A stretch of DNA of 64,000 nt from JBBDSH01 sp040905045. GTDB taxonomy: Bacteria; Pseudomonadota; Gammaproteobacteria; Eutrophobiales; Eutrophobiaceae. The notes beneath the pieces are model-generated. The model was not told the origin of the DNA and searched no databases. It saw only the letters and a list, made by a program, of their open reading frames with translations. Each line of letters begins with the position of its first letter. The stretch's first letter is position 1. The stretch is from assembly GCA_040905045.1 (NCBI GenBank), contig JBBDSH010000099.1, positions 8,478 through 72,477 on the forward strand, given 5' to 3'. The position numbers and the translations under genes were made by a program. This document shows positions 52,545 through 60,518 of the stretch, one piece after another.

Positions 52545-54125
52545 ATGCATAAACATGGATTGATACTTGCGGTTGTTTCTGTTCTCGCTTTTTTCTCCCC
52601 GATCAGCGAAGCACAACGCTGGCTTGCCGTGGATACGCGCCACAGGGCGATGGGGCATGCCGGCACCGCCGGCAGCAGTGGTCCCGTTTCCTTGTACTGG
52701 AATCCGGCTACACTTGCGGCAAGGGATGACGGAAAGCGGGATTCTTCAAGGATGCATATGGACGGCATGGTGGATCTCGCCATACAAGGAGATGTGATCG
52801 CCTCGGCGGATCGCCTGGTGGATCTGTTGAACGAAACCTCGCTGGATGATCTCCAAGGCCGGTTTGATCAAGGCGATATTTCCGAAGGTGATATCCGCGG
52901 CATGTTGGAGATCATCGGCGGCATCGCCGATTTGACGGAACCCGGGTCCGGCGTCGTCGCCGATGTCGGCGGCGGGCTCGCCTACCAGCGGGGCAGTCTG
53001 GGCTTGTCCTATCGTTATTATTCCCGTATCGGTCTGACGGCGGTCCTCGATACGGGACCTGAATCGGGATTGTCGCTGGCGGATGACGGTCTTGAGGATT
53101 TGAATAACGGTCTGGATAGAATCGTTCAGCAGCGTATCGACGAGGGAGAGCCCCTGAACCGGCCCGGGACCGAGGCGGGACGCACATTTTCGCGAGAACT
53201 GCGGGATATCGCTCTGGAACAGGGCGTGATTCTTTCGCAGGCAGCCAGTGATGAAATGGCCTTCCAGGGAGAGCAGGTTTTCGGTGATGCATTGATCGAC
53301 GGCCGTGCCGCGGAGGTGTTGAGGCTGGTCCTGGATTCCACGGCGGGCATTACCGGCGGCGATGGGTCCGGGTTATCCATAGCACGGAATGATTCCGGCC
53401 TGGAATACAGGGGCATCCGTTTTCACGAGTTGACCCTGGCGAAGGGGTTTGATCTGGGCAGGACGGGGCACGATATCCGTGTCGGTATTGCAGGCAGGTT
53501 GTTGCAGGGCAGGACTTTCCTCAGGCGGATTAATTTCCGGGAAATCGAGGACGGCGGGCAGGTGCTGGGCGAAGTATTCGATTCCTTTGACAGCCGCACG
53601 CGAGAGTCTACCCGCATGACCATGGATGCCGGCCTCACCTACAGTCCCCAAGAATGGGTCACTCTGGGCCTGTCCGGACGCAACCTGGTGCCGGTGAGTT
53701 TTCCCTATTCAGACGGCGGGGATTTCGACCTGAAGCCCCAGGCGCGGGCCGGATTGTCGCTGCAGCCCACCTCCCTGCCGTGGCTGAAATTGATGCTGGA
53801 CGGCGACCTCACGAAAAACAGCAGCGCCGCCGCGCCCGGCTATGAATCGCGCATACTCGGTGGCGGAATTGAAGTTACGACCCGGTTCAGGGATGCGGCG
53901 TTTATTCTTCGCGGCGGCTCGTTTGTCAATCTGGCATCGGAACTACTGGGGCAGGTCTATACCGCCGGTGCGGAGTTACATTACGGTGCTTTTTTCGTCA
54001 GTATCGAGGGGCATGTAACGGCGGATAACGTGGATATCGAATCAGCTTCCATTGAAACATCACGACGCGACTTTCCGGAGCGGCTGGGGGGCAGCGTGGC
54101 GATGGGGTTTAACCTCTGGTTCTGA
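52545..54125 (+). CDS. TraF-like outer-membrane beta-barrel protein
   Basis: A 526-residue exported protein of the TraF_2 family (annotated in databases as conjugal transfer protein TraF). A signal peptide (LILAVVSVLAFFSPISEA) is followed by AMGHAGTAGSSGPVSLYWNPATLA, the characteristic N-terminus of these FadL-like barrels, and many amphipathic strands up to the C-terminal Phe (VAMGFNLWF), an outer-membrane signal. ATG 52545 is the better start since it begins at the signal peptide; an in-frame ATG at 52494 adds 17 residues. The name does not imply conjugation: no tra genes are in the window. Its position after fadE suggests a lipid or hydrophobic-substrate porin. Confidence 0.82.
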   Translation: MHKHGLILAVVSVLAFFSPISEAQRWLAVDTRHRAMGHAGTAGSSGPVSLYWNPATLAARDDGKRDSSRMHMDGMVDLAIQGDVIASADRLVDLLNETSLDDLQGRFDQGDISEGDIRGMLEIIGGIADLTEPGSGVVADVGGGLAYQRGSLGLSYRYYSRIGLTAVLDTGPESGLSLADDGLEDLNNGLDRIVQQRIDEGEPLNRPGTEAGRTFSRELRDIALEQGVILSQAASDEMAFQGEQVFGDALIDGRAAEVLRLVLDSTAGITGGDGSGLSIARNDSGLEYRGIRFHELTLAKGFDLGRTGHDIRVGIAGRLLQGRTFLRRINFREIEDGGQVLGEVFDSFDSRTRESTRMTMDAGLTYSPQEWVTLGLSGRNLVPVSFPYSDGGDFDLKPQARAGLSLQPTSLPWLKLMLDGDLTKNSSAAAPGYESRILGGGIEVTTRFRDAAFILRGGSFVNLASELLGQVYTAGAELHYGAFFVSIEGHVTADNVDIESASIETSRRDFPERLGGSVAMGFNLWF

Positions 54126-54181
54126 TTCAGAGATTCGGCATTGTCCCGGTGATTAGCTGCGGTTCATTTCTGTAATTCGTC

Positions 54182-54277
54182 CGCATAATCACCAACAGCG
54201 GTGTAGCCTGGGAGCCGGCGATCAGGTTCGCCCGGGAAGTGCTCGGCATGGATCGGGTGCTTTATTCCATGGACTAC
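54182..54277 (+). pseudogene. Relic of a third amidohydrolase (C-terminal fragment)
   Basis: A frame of about 32 codons reads IITNSGVAWEPAIRF and then AREVLGMDRVLYSMDY, which matches the C-terminal segment of both downstream amidohydrolases (YITTSGMAWSPAIRF and YITNSGVAWEPAITF). There is a stop codon just upstream and the homology ends after the MDY motif. The rest of the gene is gone, so this is a remnant of a deleted paralogue, probably the product of unequal exchange. Confidence 0.85.
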
Positions 54278-54376
54278 ATGATAGAATCGTACCACCGGGT
54301 ACGGTTAATAAAAACGGAAAGGGGAAACGGATATTCTTCCGGCTGATAAACAGGAAAGCTCTCAACAGGGGGAGGT

Positions 54377-55528
54377 ATGAATACCGACAGGCGTCTGTTC
54401 CTGAAATACGCCCTGGCGACATCCGCCGTCTATCAGGCGGGAACGGCATCGGCCGCCGCGGCCGGACGGGTATCCACCGGATCTGAACGTGCTACAGCGA
54501 CAGGCAGGGGCGTCGGTTACAAACGCATCGCCTGTGAAGAGGCATTCATCACCCCGGAACTGACTCGTGCCCTGTGGCATCTGGTGGAGAACAATCCGCC
54601 CGACGATCCGGGTTTCATTTCCATGTGGCGCGGCATCGGTTCCAGTGAGCATTTCATCACCAAACTCGAGGATCTGGGCGAGGGGCGGATTGCGGACATG
54701 GACGCCGGGGGTATCGACAAACAGGTGCTCATGCTGACGGCGCCCGGTGTGCAGGTGTTTGACGCGACCACCGGCACTGCGCTGGCCGCATCCAGCAATG
54801 ATCAACTGGCCGAGGCCTGCCGCAATCATCCGGATCGCTTTGCCGGTCTGACGGTGATCGCGCCCCAGGATCCGGCCGCGGCGGCACGGGAACTGGAACG
54901 GGGCATGACGAAACTGGGATTGAAGGGGGCCATCGTCAATTCCCACACCCACGGCGGGTATCTGGACGATCCGAAATACTGGGATATCTTCGCTGCCGCG
55001 GAATCGCTGAACGCGCCCATCTATATTCACCCGACACCGCCGCCGAAATCGATGATCGAACCGTATCTGTCGCGCGGCCTGGAAGGGCCGCTGGCGGGAT
55101 TCTCCGCCGAAGTCTATCTGCATACCCTGGCCATCATCACTGCCGGCGTACTGGATCGTTTTCCCAATCTGAAAATCGTTATCGGTCACCTGGGGGAAGG
55201 CCTGCCGTATCTGATGTACCGGCTGGATTACATGCAGCACCATGCCGCGCAGCCGGGTTTGCGCGGCAAAAAGGAAGGTTTGAGGCTGAAAAAGAAGATC
55301 AGCGAATACATGCGCGAGAATTTATACATCACCACCAGCGGCATGGCCTGGTCGCCCGCCATCCGCTTTGCCCAGGAAGTCCTCGGCGTCGAGCGTGTTT
55401 TGTACGCCATGGACTATCCCTATCAGTTCGACCTTGAGGAAGTTATTGCTACGGACGAAATTTCCATCAGTTTCAGTGACAAGAAAAAACTCTATCAATT
55501 GAATGCCGAACGGGTGTTTTCCCTGTAA
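54377..55528 (+). CDS. Tat-exported amidohydrolase, ACMSD/gamma-resorcylate decarboxylase-like
   Basis: A 383-residue metal-dependent hydrolase/decarboxylase of the amidohydrolase_2 (ACMSD-like) family. It begins MNTDRRLFLKYALATS, a twin-arginine signal ending near TASAAAAG, so it should be exported folded. Conserved parts are RIACEEAFITPEL, MDAGGIDKQVLMLTAPGVQ, YIHPTPPPK, IVIGHLGEGLPYL and AMDYPYQF. Against gamma-resorcylate decarboxylase as I remember it, the metal ligands in YIHP, GHLGE and MDYP are kept but the His of the EEHF motif is Ala here. A GGGGAGG site precedes ATG 54377. It is followed by a cytoplasmic paralogue. Confidence 0.88.
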   Translation: MNTDRRLFLKYALATSAVYQAGTASAAAAGRVSTGSERATATGRGVGYKRIACEEAFITPELTRALWHLVENNPPDDPGFISMWRGIGSSEHFITKLEDLGEGRIADMDAGGIDKQVLMLTAPGVQVFDATTGTALAASSNDQLAEACRNHPDRFAGLTVIAPQDPAAAARELERGMTKLGLKGAIVNSHTHGGYLDDPKYWDIFAAAESLNAPIYIHPTPPPKSMIEPYLSRGLEGPLAGFSAEVYLHTLAIITAGVLDRFPNLKIVIGHLGEGLPYLMYRLDYMQHHAAQPGLRGKKEGLRLKKKISEYMRENLYITTSGMAWSPAIRFAQEVLGVERVLYAMDYPYQFDLEEVIATDEISISFSDKKKLYQLNAERVFSL

Positions 55529-55567
55529 CGCATTCGGAATCCAGAACAGACAGGAAGAGGATCAATC

Positions 55568-56626
55568 ATGGCAGTGAAAGAAAACAGCGCCGCAAAAGAA
55601 CGCGGTTATATGCGCATCGCCACGGAAGAGGCGTTTAATACACCGGAAATCATCCGGCAATACGAAGAATTGCTGAAGACAAAGTCGTTGAATGATCCCG
55701 GCTTCGAGAGTCTTGAGGGCTTTTATATGACCAGCCAGGCCGAGCGGCCGAAACAGATCAAGCGGCGCCTGCAGGATCTGGGCGAGGGCCGTATCGCGGA
55801 TATGGATGCCGCCGGCGTGGATATGCAGATCCTGGCCCTGACGGCGCCCGGCGTGCAGGTATTTGATCCCGCCACCGGTACTTCACTGGCGGCGGACAGT
55901 AACGACCGGCTGACGGAGGCGATTCGCACGTACCCGGATCGGTTCGCCGGGCTGGCCGCCGCCGCGCCCCAGGATCCGAAAAACGCGGCAAAGGAGATCG
56001 AGCGGGGCGTGAAAAAGCTGGGTCTCAAGGGCGTCATTATTAATTCCCATATCCAGGGCGAATACCTGAGTGACAAAAAGTTCTGGGATATCTTCGAGGC
56101 GGCGGAGGCCCTGGATGTGCCCATCTATCTGCATCCCAATACGCCGCCGGCCGCCATGATAGGGCCGATGCTGGAAAGCGGCCTGGACGGTGCCATTTTC
56201 GGTTTCGGCGTGGAGACGGGCATGCACATGCTCAAGATCATCGTAAGCGGTGCTTTCGATCGTTTCCCGAATCTGAAGATCATCATCGGCCATATGGGCG
56301 AAGCACTGCCGTTCTGGCTCTACCGGCTCGATTTCATGCACGCCGCCACCGTGCGCGCGAACCGTTATGAAGCCATGAAGCCGCTGAAAAAGACCATCAG
56401 TGACTACATGCAGGAGAACATCTACATCACCAACAGCGGCGTGGCCTGGGAGCCGGCTATCACCTTTACACAGAATGTCGTGGGTGTGGATCGGGTCATG
56501 TACGCCATGGATTATCCGTATCAGTATGCACCGGAGGAAGTGCCGATTTTGGACAACATGTCCATCGCTGCCGGGCACAAGAAGAAGTTTTTCCAGACCA
56601 ACGCGGAACGGATTTTCTCGCTGTAA
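55568..56626 (+). CDS. Cytoplasmic amidohydrolase, ACMSD/gamma-resorcylate decarboxylase-like
   Basis: A 352-residue paralogue of the preceding gene without a signal peptide. It opens GYMRIATEEAFNTPEII and keeps MDAAGVDMQILALTAPGVQ, YLHPNTPP, IIGHMGEALPFWLYRLDF, NSGVAWEPAITF and AMDYPYQYAPEEV. The same Ala replaces the first metal-ligand His as in the neighbour. Family members are zinc or manganese enzymes that decarboxylate or hydrolyse aromatic acids. The pair and the relic at 54182 indicate local tandem duplication. It may act on an aromatic or cyclic intermediate of the nearby aldehyde dehydrogenase pathway. A GAGGATC site precedes ATG 55568. Confidence 0.9.
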   Translation: MAVKENSAAKERGYMRIATEEAFNTPEIIRQYEELLKTKSLNDPGFESLEGFYMTSQAERPKQIKRRLQDLGEGRIADMDAAGVDMQILALTAPGVQVFDPATGTSLAADSNDRLTEAIRTYPDRFAGLAAAAPQDPKNAAKEIERGVKKLGLKGVIINSHIQGEYLSDKKFWDIFEAAEALDVPIYLHPNTPPAAMIGPMLESGLDGAIFGFGVETGMHMLKIIVSGAFDRFPNLKIIIGHMGEALPFWLYRLDFMHAATVRANRYEAMKPLKKTISDYMQENIYITNSGVAWEPAITFTQNVVGVDRVMYAMDYPYQYAPEEVPILDNMSIAAGHKKKFFQTNAERIFSL

Positions 56627-56687
56627 TGCCAAGTTGGTCCCGGCGTAAACATTGACTGTATATATTTCATTGGGAGGCTGATTATTT

Positions 56688-56762
56688 GCCACAGAGGTTA
56701 CACAGAGCACACAGAGGTAAAAAAATTCTCCTGCTCTGTGATCTCTGTGTGACCTCCGTGGC
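56688..56762. repeat. CCACAGAGG...CCTCCGTGG hairpin repeat
   Basis: The arms CCACAGAGGTTACACAGAG and CTCTGTGTGACCTCCGTGG form a hairpin with A-rich loop after the second amidohydrolase gene. The CACAGAG/CTCTGTG strings are typical of a dispersed intergenic element; no other copy is in the window. The following 130 bases to the aldehyde dehydrogenase start hold no clear signal besides a GGAGGAG ribosome site. Confidence 0.75.
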
Positions 56763-56893
56763 TTTAAACATCGGATAAAAGGAGAGAAAAGTGGAAAGGC
56801 TGGGGTGTGATCGAACCATGGTGAACGTGATTATCATGAAATCGGCTTTTCCCTGCGGAAGGATTTTAATTCACCGACACGGAGGAGATCATT

Positions 56894-58503
56894 ATGAGTT
56901 CAGTGATTAAAATGAATGGCGATTATGCCGATCTGAACCTGTTCCTGGCGGGGGAATGGGTGGCNNNNNNNNNNNNNNNNNNNNNNNNNNNNNNNNNNNN
57001 NNNNNNNNNNNNNNNNNNNNNNNNNNNNNNNNNNNNNNNNNNNNNNNNNNNNNNNNNNNNNNNNAAATGAATGGCGATTATGCCGATCTGAACCTGTTCC
57101 TGGCGGGGGAATGGGTGGCGGCCGGAGACCGTAAAACCGAAACCGTGTTCAATCCGGCAACGGAAGAAGCACTGGGTGAATTGCCCCACGCCACAACGGA
57201 GGATCTGAACCGTGCACTGGAAAGGGCACAGCAGGGTTTCCTTGAATGGCGCGCTGTCAATCCCGACGAACGCAACTATATACTGAAAAAGGCGGCGCAA
57301 CTGCTGTACGAGCGCAAGGAGGACATCGCCCGTATCGCCACCCTGGAGTCGGGCAAGCCCATCGGTCAGACCCGTATCGAGGTGATCATGTCGGCGCATA
57401 TCTTCGAGTGGTATGGCGAAGAGGGTCGGCGCGCCTACGGCCGCGTGTTGCAGCAGGGCGGGCCGGGTACGCGCATGTATGTGGTCAAGGAGCCGGTGGG
57501 CCCGGTGGCGGCGTTCGCCCCCTGGAATTTCCCCCTGGGCAATCCGGCGCGCAAGCTGGGCGCGGCCCTGGGCGCGGGTTGTTCCTGCATCCTGAAACCG
57601 GCGGAAGAGACGCCGGCCTCGGCCCTGGAAGTGGCGCGCTGCCTGCAGGATGCCGGGGTGCCGGACGGCGTGTTTTCCGTAGTTTTCGGCGTTCCCGCGG
57701 AGGTATCAAGCTATCTGCTGGCATCACCGATCATACGCAAGATGTCCTTCACCGGCTCCATCCCGGTGGGCAAGCAATTGATGAAACTCTCCGCCGACAA
57801 CATGATCCGCACCACCATGGAACTGGGCGGTCACGCACCGGTGCTGGTATTCGACGACGTGGATCTGGACAGCGTCATTGAGCAATCGGTCACGGCCAAA
57901 TTTCGCAACGCCGGTCAGGTCTGCGTCTCGCCCACACGCTTCCTGGTGCACGAGTCTCACTACGACGCCTTTGTTGAAGGATTTACCGAACGAGTGGAAC
58001 AGTTGAATGTCGGCAACGGACTGGATGAAAACAACGCCATGGGACCGCTGATCCACAAACGGCGGTTGGAGGATGTGGAGGCGATTATCAATGATGCCGT
58101 GGAGCACGGCGCAAAGGTGACTACCGGCGGCAGGCGCCTGGACGGTCCCGGCTATTTTTACGCACCGACGGTACTGGCCGATGTTCCCCTGGATGCCCGG
58201 ATTATGAACGACGAGCCGTTCGGGCCGGTGGCCATCATCAACCGTTTCTCCGATTACGACGGCGTCATTAAAGAGGCCAACAGGCTACCCTATGGTCTGG
58301 CCGCGTTCGCCTTTACCGATTCGGCCCGGCGCGCAAAACTGGTCGGTCAGCAACTTGAGGCCGGCATGATCGGCGTGAATACGTTTGCTATCTCGGTCCC
58401 GGCCTCGCCCTTCGGCGGCATCAAGCAAAGCGGCCACGGCAGTGAGGAAGGCATCGAGGGCCTGGACGATCACATGATCACCAAGTTCATCAGCGAAGCC
58501 TGA
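56894..58503 (+). CDS. NAD(P)-dependent aldehyde dehydrogenase, interrupted by an assembly gap
   Basis: An aldehyde dehydrogenase of the succinate-semialdehyde family. The true start is ATG 56894 (MSSVIKMNGDY), after a GGAGGAG site; the reading frame is broken here by a 100-N gap whose flanks repeat the same 55 bases. Collapsing the duplication and gap restores one frame of about 484 residues. Active-site marks are FAPWNFPLGN, FTGSIPVGKQL, MELGGHAPVLVFDD with catalytic Glu and NAGQVCVSPTRF with the nucleophilic Cys; NDEPFGPVAII follows. It oxidises an aldehyde to a carboxylate. It is near two amidohydrolases and an NTF2-like protein, probably one pathway. Substrate unknown. Confidence 0.92.
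56910..57119. other. Assembly gap (100 N) flanked by exact 55-base duplication
   Basis: Bases 56910-56964 are identical to 57065-57119, and between them lie exactly 100 N (56965-57064). This is a scaffolding join of two contig ends that overlap by 55 bases and were not merged. The apparent frame change in the aldehyde dehydrogenase is therefore not real. Confidence 0.95.
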
Positions 58504-58522
58504 GAAGCATTTTCTGAAAAAT

Positions 58523-58602
58523 GATCTCGCAAAGACGCCAAGGCGCAAAGAAAGTAAATAAAACATTTCAAAATCTTGGCGTCTCTGCGTCTTGGCGAGA
58601 TC
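58523..58602. repeat. Hairpin repeat of the CGCCAAGACGCAAAG type, copy 2
   Basis: The arms GATCTCGCAAAGACGCCAAG and CTTGGCGTCTCTGCGTCTTG enclose a short A-rich loop just after the aldehyde dehydrogenase stop. It is related to copies at 7906 and 59402 and lies immediately upstream of the NTF2-like gene. Confidence 0.88.
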
Positions 58603-58632
58603 CAACATCAATCAAAGCAGAGAGGACAGAAA

Positions 58633-59337
58633 ATGAGTCTTGAAGATCAAGTCAAGGAACTGCAGCAGCAGGTACAGGATCTGGCCCACGAGGTCGGCCG
58701 TCTCAACGACGTCAACGAAGTTCGTCACCTGCAGTACAAGTACGGTTATTACCTGGACAAGTGTCTGTATGAGGAAGTGGTGGAACTGTTCGCGGAGGAC
58801 GGCGAGGTGCGTTTCATGGGCGGTATCTACAAGGGCAAGGAGGGCGTCAAGCGGCTCTATATCGGTCGTTTCCAGACTCATTTTACCGGCGGTAAGAACG
58901 GGCCGGTGTTCGGTTTCCTGCTGGATCATCCGCAGCTGCAGGCGATTGTGGACGTGGCACCGGATCGCAAAACCGCCAGGGCGCGCGCCCGTTCCATGAT
59001 GCAAGCCGGCCGTCATGAAAGTACCACCGAGGCGCAGTCGGTGCCGCGCCAGTGGTGGGAAGGCGGCATCTACGAAAATCAGTACGTAAAGGAAGACGGT
59101 ATCTGGAAGATCAAGGTGCTCAACTACCGGCCGTTCTGGCATGCCGATTTCGAGACGGGCTGGGCTCATACAAAACCGGAATATGTACCCATGGCCAGTA
59201 CTACCTATCCCGAGGATCCCAACGGCCCGGATGAACTCATCAAACCCACACCGCATCTCTGGCCGCACACCAACGTGGTGCCGTTCCATTACCCGCATCC
59301 GATCACCGGCGAACCGTGGAAGGGTGAGGAAAACTAG
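58633..59337 (+). CDS. NTF2/SnoaL-like protein with N-terminal coiled-coil
   Basis: A 234-residue NTF2-like (SnoaL_4) protein. A short coiled-coil of about 30 residues (LEDQVKELQQQVQDLAHEVG) precedes the fold, which starts VNEVRHLQYKYGYYLDKCLY and continues ELFAEDGEVRFMGGIY and a final GIWKIKVLNYRPFWHADFE. The C-terminal tail is Pro- and His-rich. ATG 58633 is supported by AGAGGACAG nine bases upstream. Such proteins occur as dehydratase-like or ligand-binding proteins in catabolic clusters. It is flanked by two copies of the same hairpin repeat (58523 and 59402). Confidence 0.82.
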   Translation: MSLEDQVKELQQQVQDLAHEVGRLNDVNEVRHLQYKYGYYLDKCLYEEVVELFAEDGEVRFMGGIYKGKEGVKRLYIGRFQTHFTGGKNGPVFGFLLDHPQLQAIVDVAPDRKTARARARSMMQAGRHESTTEAQSVPRQWWEGGIYENQYVKEDGIWKIKVLNYRPFWHADFETGWAHTKPEYVPMASTTYPEDPNGPDELIKPTPHLWPHTNVVPFHYPHPITGEPWKGEEN

Positions 59338-59401
59338 AAATCGGTGGTATTTTCTGCATGCAATTGTCGGATTTTTTAGTATACGGAAAGCACGAGATGA
59401 T

Positions 59402-59481
59402 GGATCTCGCCAAGACGCAGAGACGCCAAGTTATTAAAATGCATGTATGAATTTCTTGGCGCCTTTGCGTCTCTGCGAGAT
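59402..59481. repeat. Hairpin repeat of the CGCCAAGACGCAAAG type, copy 3
   Basis: The arms GGATCTCGCCAAGACGCAGAG and CTTTGCGTCTCTGCGAGA, minus ends, fold on each other with an A/T-rich loop. It shares the sequence of copy 1 at 7906 and copy 2 at 58523. It lies 20 bases before the SAM hydroxide adenosyltransferase gene and may influence its expression. Confidence 0.85.
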
Positions 59482-59501
59482 ACTGTTTCTTTAGGAAATA
59501 A

Positions 59502-60227
59502 ATGATTGTTCTTTTCACCGATTATGGCCTGCAGGGGCCCTACCTGGGCGAGGTGGAGGCCGTGCTCTGGCGTTACGCGCCCAACGAGCGGGTCATCAAC
59601 CTGTTTGCCGATGTGCCGCGGCAGGATCCCCGCGCCGGCGCCTGTCTGCTTGCGGCTTACGCACCAGGCTTTCCGCGTAACACCATCTTCTTCTGCGTGG
59701 TCGATCCCGGCGTCGGCAGCGGCGCGGACAAGCCGGTCACCATCCGCATGGGCGATCATCGTTTTGTCGGACCGCACAACGGCCTCTTCGATCTCGTCAC
59801 GCGCCGGGGCGAGGCAGTGGAATGCTGGGAGATCACGTATCAGCCGTCGAACCTGTCCAACACCTTTCACGGCCGCGACCTGTACGCGCCGGTCTGCGCC
59901 ATGCTGGCCAACCAGCAACCGGTGCCGGGCAGGAAGATGGACTGGCGCGAGCGTTACGGCTGGCCGGACGATTTATACGAAGTCATTTACATCGACGGAT
60001 TCGGCAACGCCATGACCGGCGTCCTCGCCGGGCGGATCAGCAGCGATGCGGTCATCACCGTCGCCGGCCGTGAGCTACGACACGCCGATACCTTCGCCAA
60101 TGTCAAAAAAGGTGAAGCCTTCTGGTATGAAAACTCCGCCGGCCTGCTGGAGATCGCCGTCAACCAGGGCAACGCCGCTGAGTCACTGGGCCTTAAAATT
60201 GGAAGCGCAGTCACGGTCGTCGGCTGA
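59502..60227 (+). CDS. SAM hydroxide adenosyltransferase (DUF62/SAM hydrolase family)
   Basis: A 241-residue member of the DUF62 family, which cleaves S-adenosylmethionine to adenosine and methionine using water. The family core is clear: MIVLFTDYGLQGPYLGEV at the start, VVDPGVGSG, VGPHNGLFDLV, NTFHGRDLYAP and IYIDGFGNAMTGV. Halogenase relatives (chlorinase, fluorinase) have a longer insertion and specific residues that I do not see, so hydrolase is the likely activity. The ribosome site TAGGAA is present eight bases before ATG 59502. It stands alone after a hairpin repeat. Confidence 0.92.
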   Translation: MIVLFTDYGLQGPYLGEVEAVLWRYAPNERVINLFADVPRQDPRAGACLLAAYAPGFPRNTIFFCVVDPGVGSGADKPVTIRMGDHRFVGPHNGLFDLVTRRGEAVECWEITYQPSNLSNTFHGRDLYAPVCAMLANQQPVPGRKMDWRERYGWPDDLYEVIYIDGFGNAMTGVLAGRISSDAVITVAGRELRHADTFANVKKGEAFWYENSAGLLEIAVNQGNAAESLGLKIGSAVTVVG

Positions 60228-60235
60228 ATTTGTTG

Positions 60236-60518
60236 GTGAGGAGTGAGGAGTAAGCGGTAAGGTGTAATATTTGCAATGATTATCTTCTTTGTGTGCACTA
60301 TTCTAGAAAAGGGGGGAAAGTGAAATATCAAGAAATGGATGAAGCTCAACAATCCGCCTTTAAAGAACTATTTATGCGTTTTATTGAAAGGCGAATTGGT
60401 GTCTATGAATGTGTTCGGATTTTATCGATCACGTAAGAGATTAGTGAGGCTCAATATAAAACAAACCACAGTATGTTAATACGTTTCACTCCTCACTCCT
60501 TACGCCTCACTACTTACT
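60236..60518. repeat. Long-spaced GAGTGAGGAGTAAG inverted repeat, copy 3, with internal A/T-rich segment
   Basis: A left arm of GAGGAGTGAGGAGTAAGCGG begins at 60239 and a right arm of CACTCCTCACTCCTTACGCC ends near 60506, with further CTCACTACTTAC up to 60518. The right arm runs into the 3' end of gatB. Unlike copies 1 and 2 the arms are separated by about 220 bases of low-GC sequence that contains a possible small gene at 60320-60436. Confidence 0.72.
60320..60436 (+). CDS. Possible small AT-rich ORF of 38 residues
   Basis: A short reading frame begins with GTG 60320 after an AAGGGGGG run and ends at TAA 60436. The predicted peptide (VKYQEMDEAQQSAFKELFMR, then FIERRIGVYECV) is highly charged and helical. 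It is AT-rich compared with all neighbours, suggesting foreign origin or decay. No family is recognised. It may be the remnant of a larger gene or not translated at all. Confidence 0.3.
   Translation: MKYQEMDEAQQSAFKELFMRFIERRIGVYECVRILSIT

Noticed and set aside
52545..54125. A conjugation system suggested by the TraF name
   Set aside because: No other tra, mob or relaxase gene is present; the family is a general outer-membrane barrel group.
56956..57066. A second, shortened start of the aldehyde dehydrogenase reading through the N gap
   Set aside because: The frame through 100 N is meaningless because the gap is an assembly artefact; the true start is 56894.
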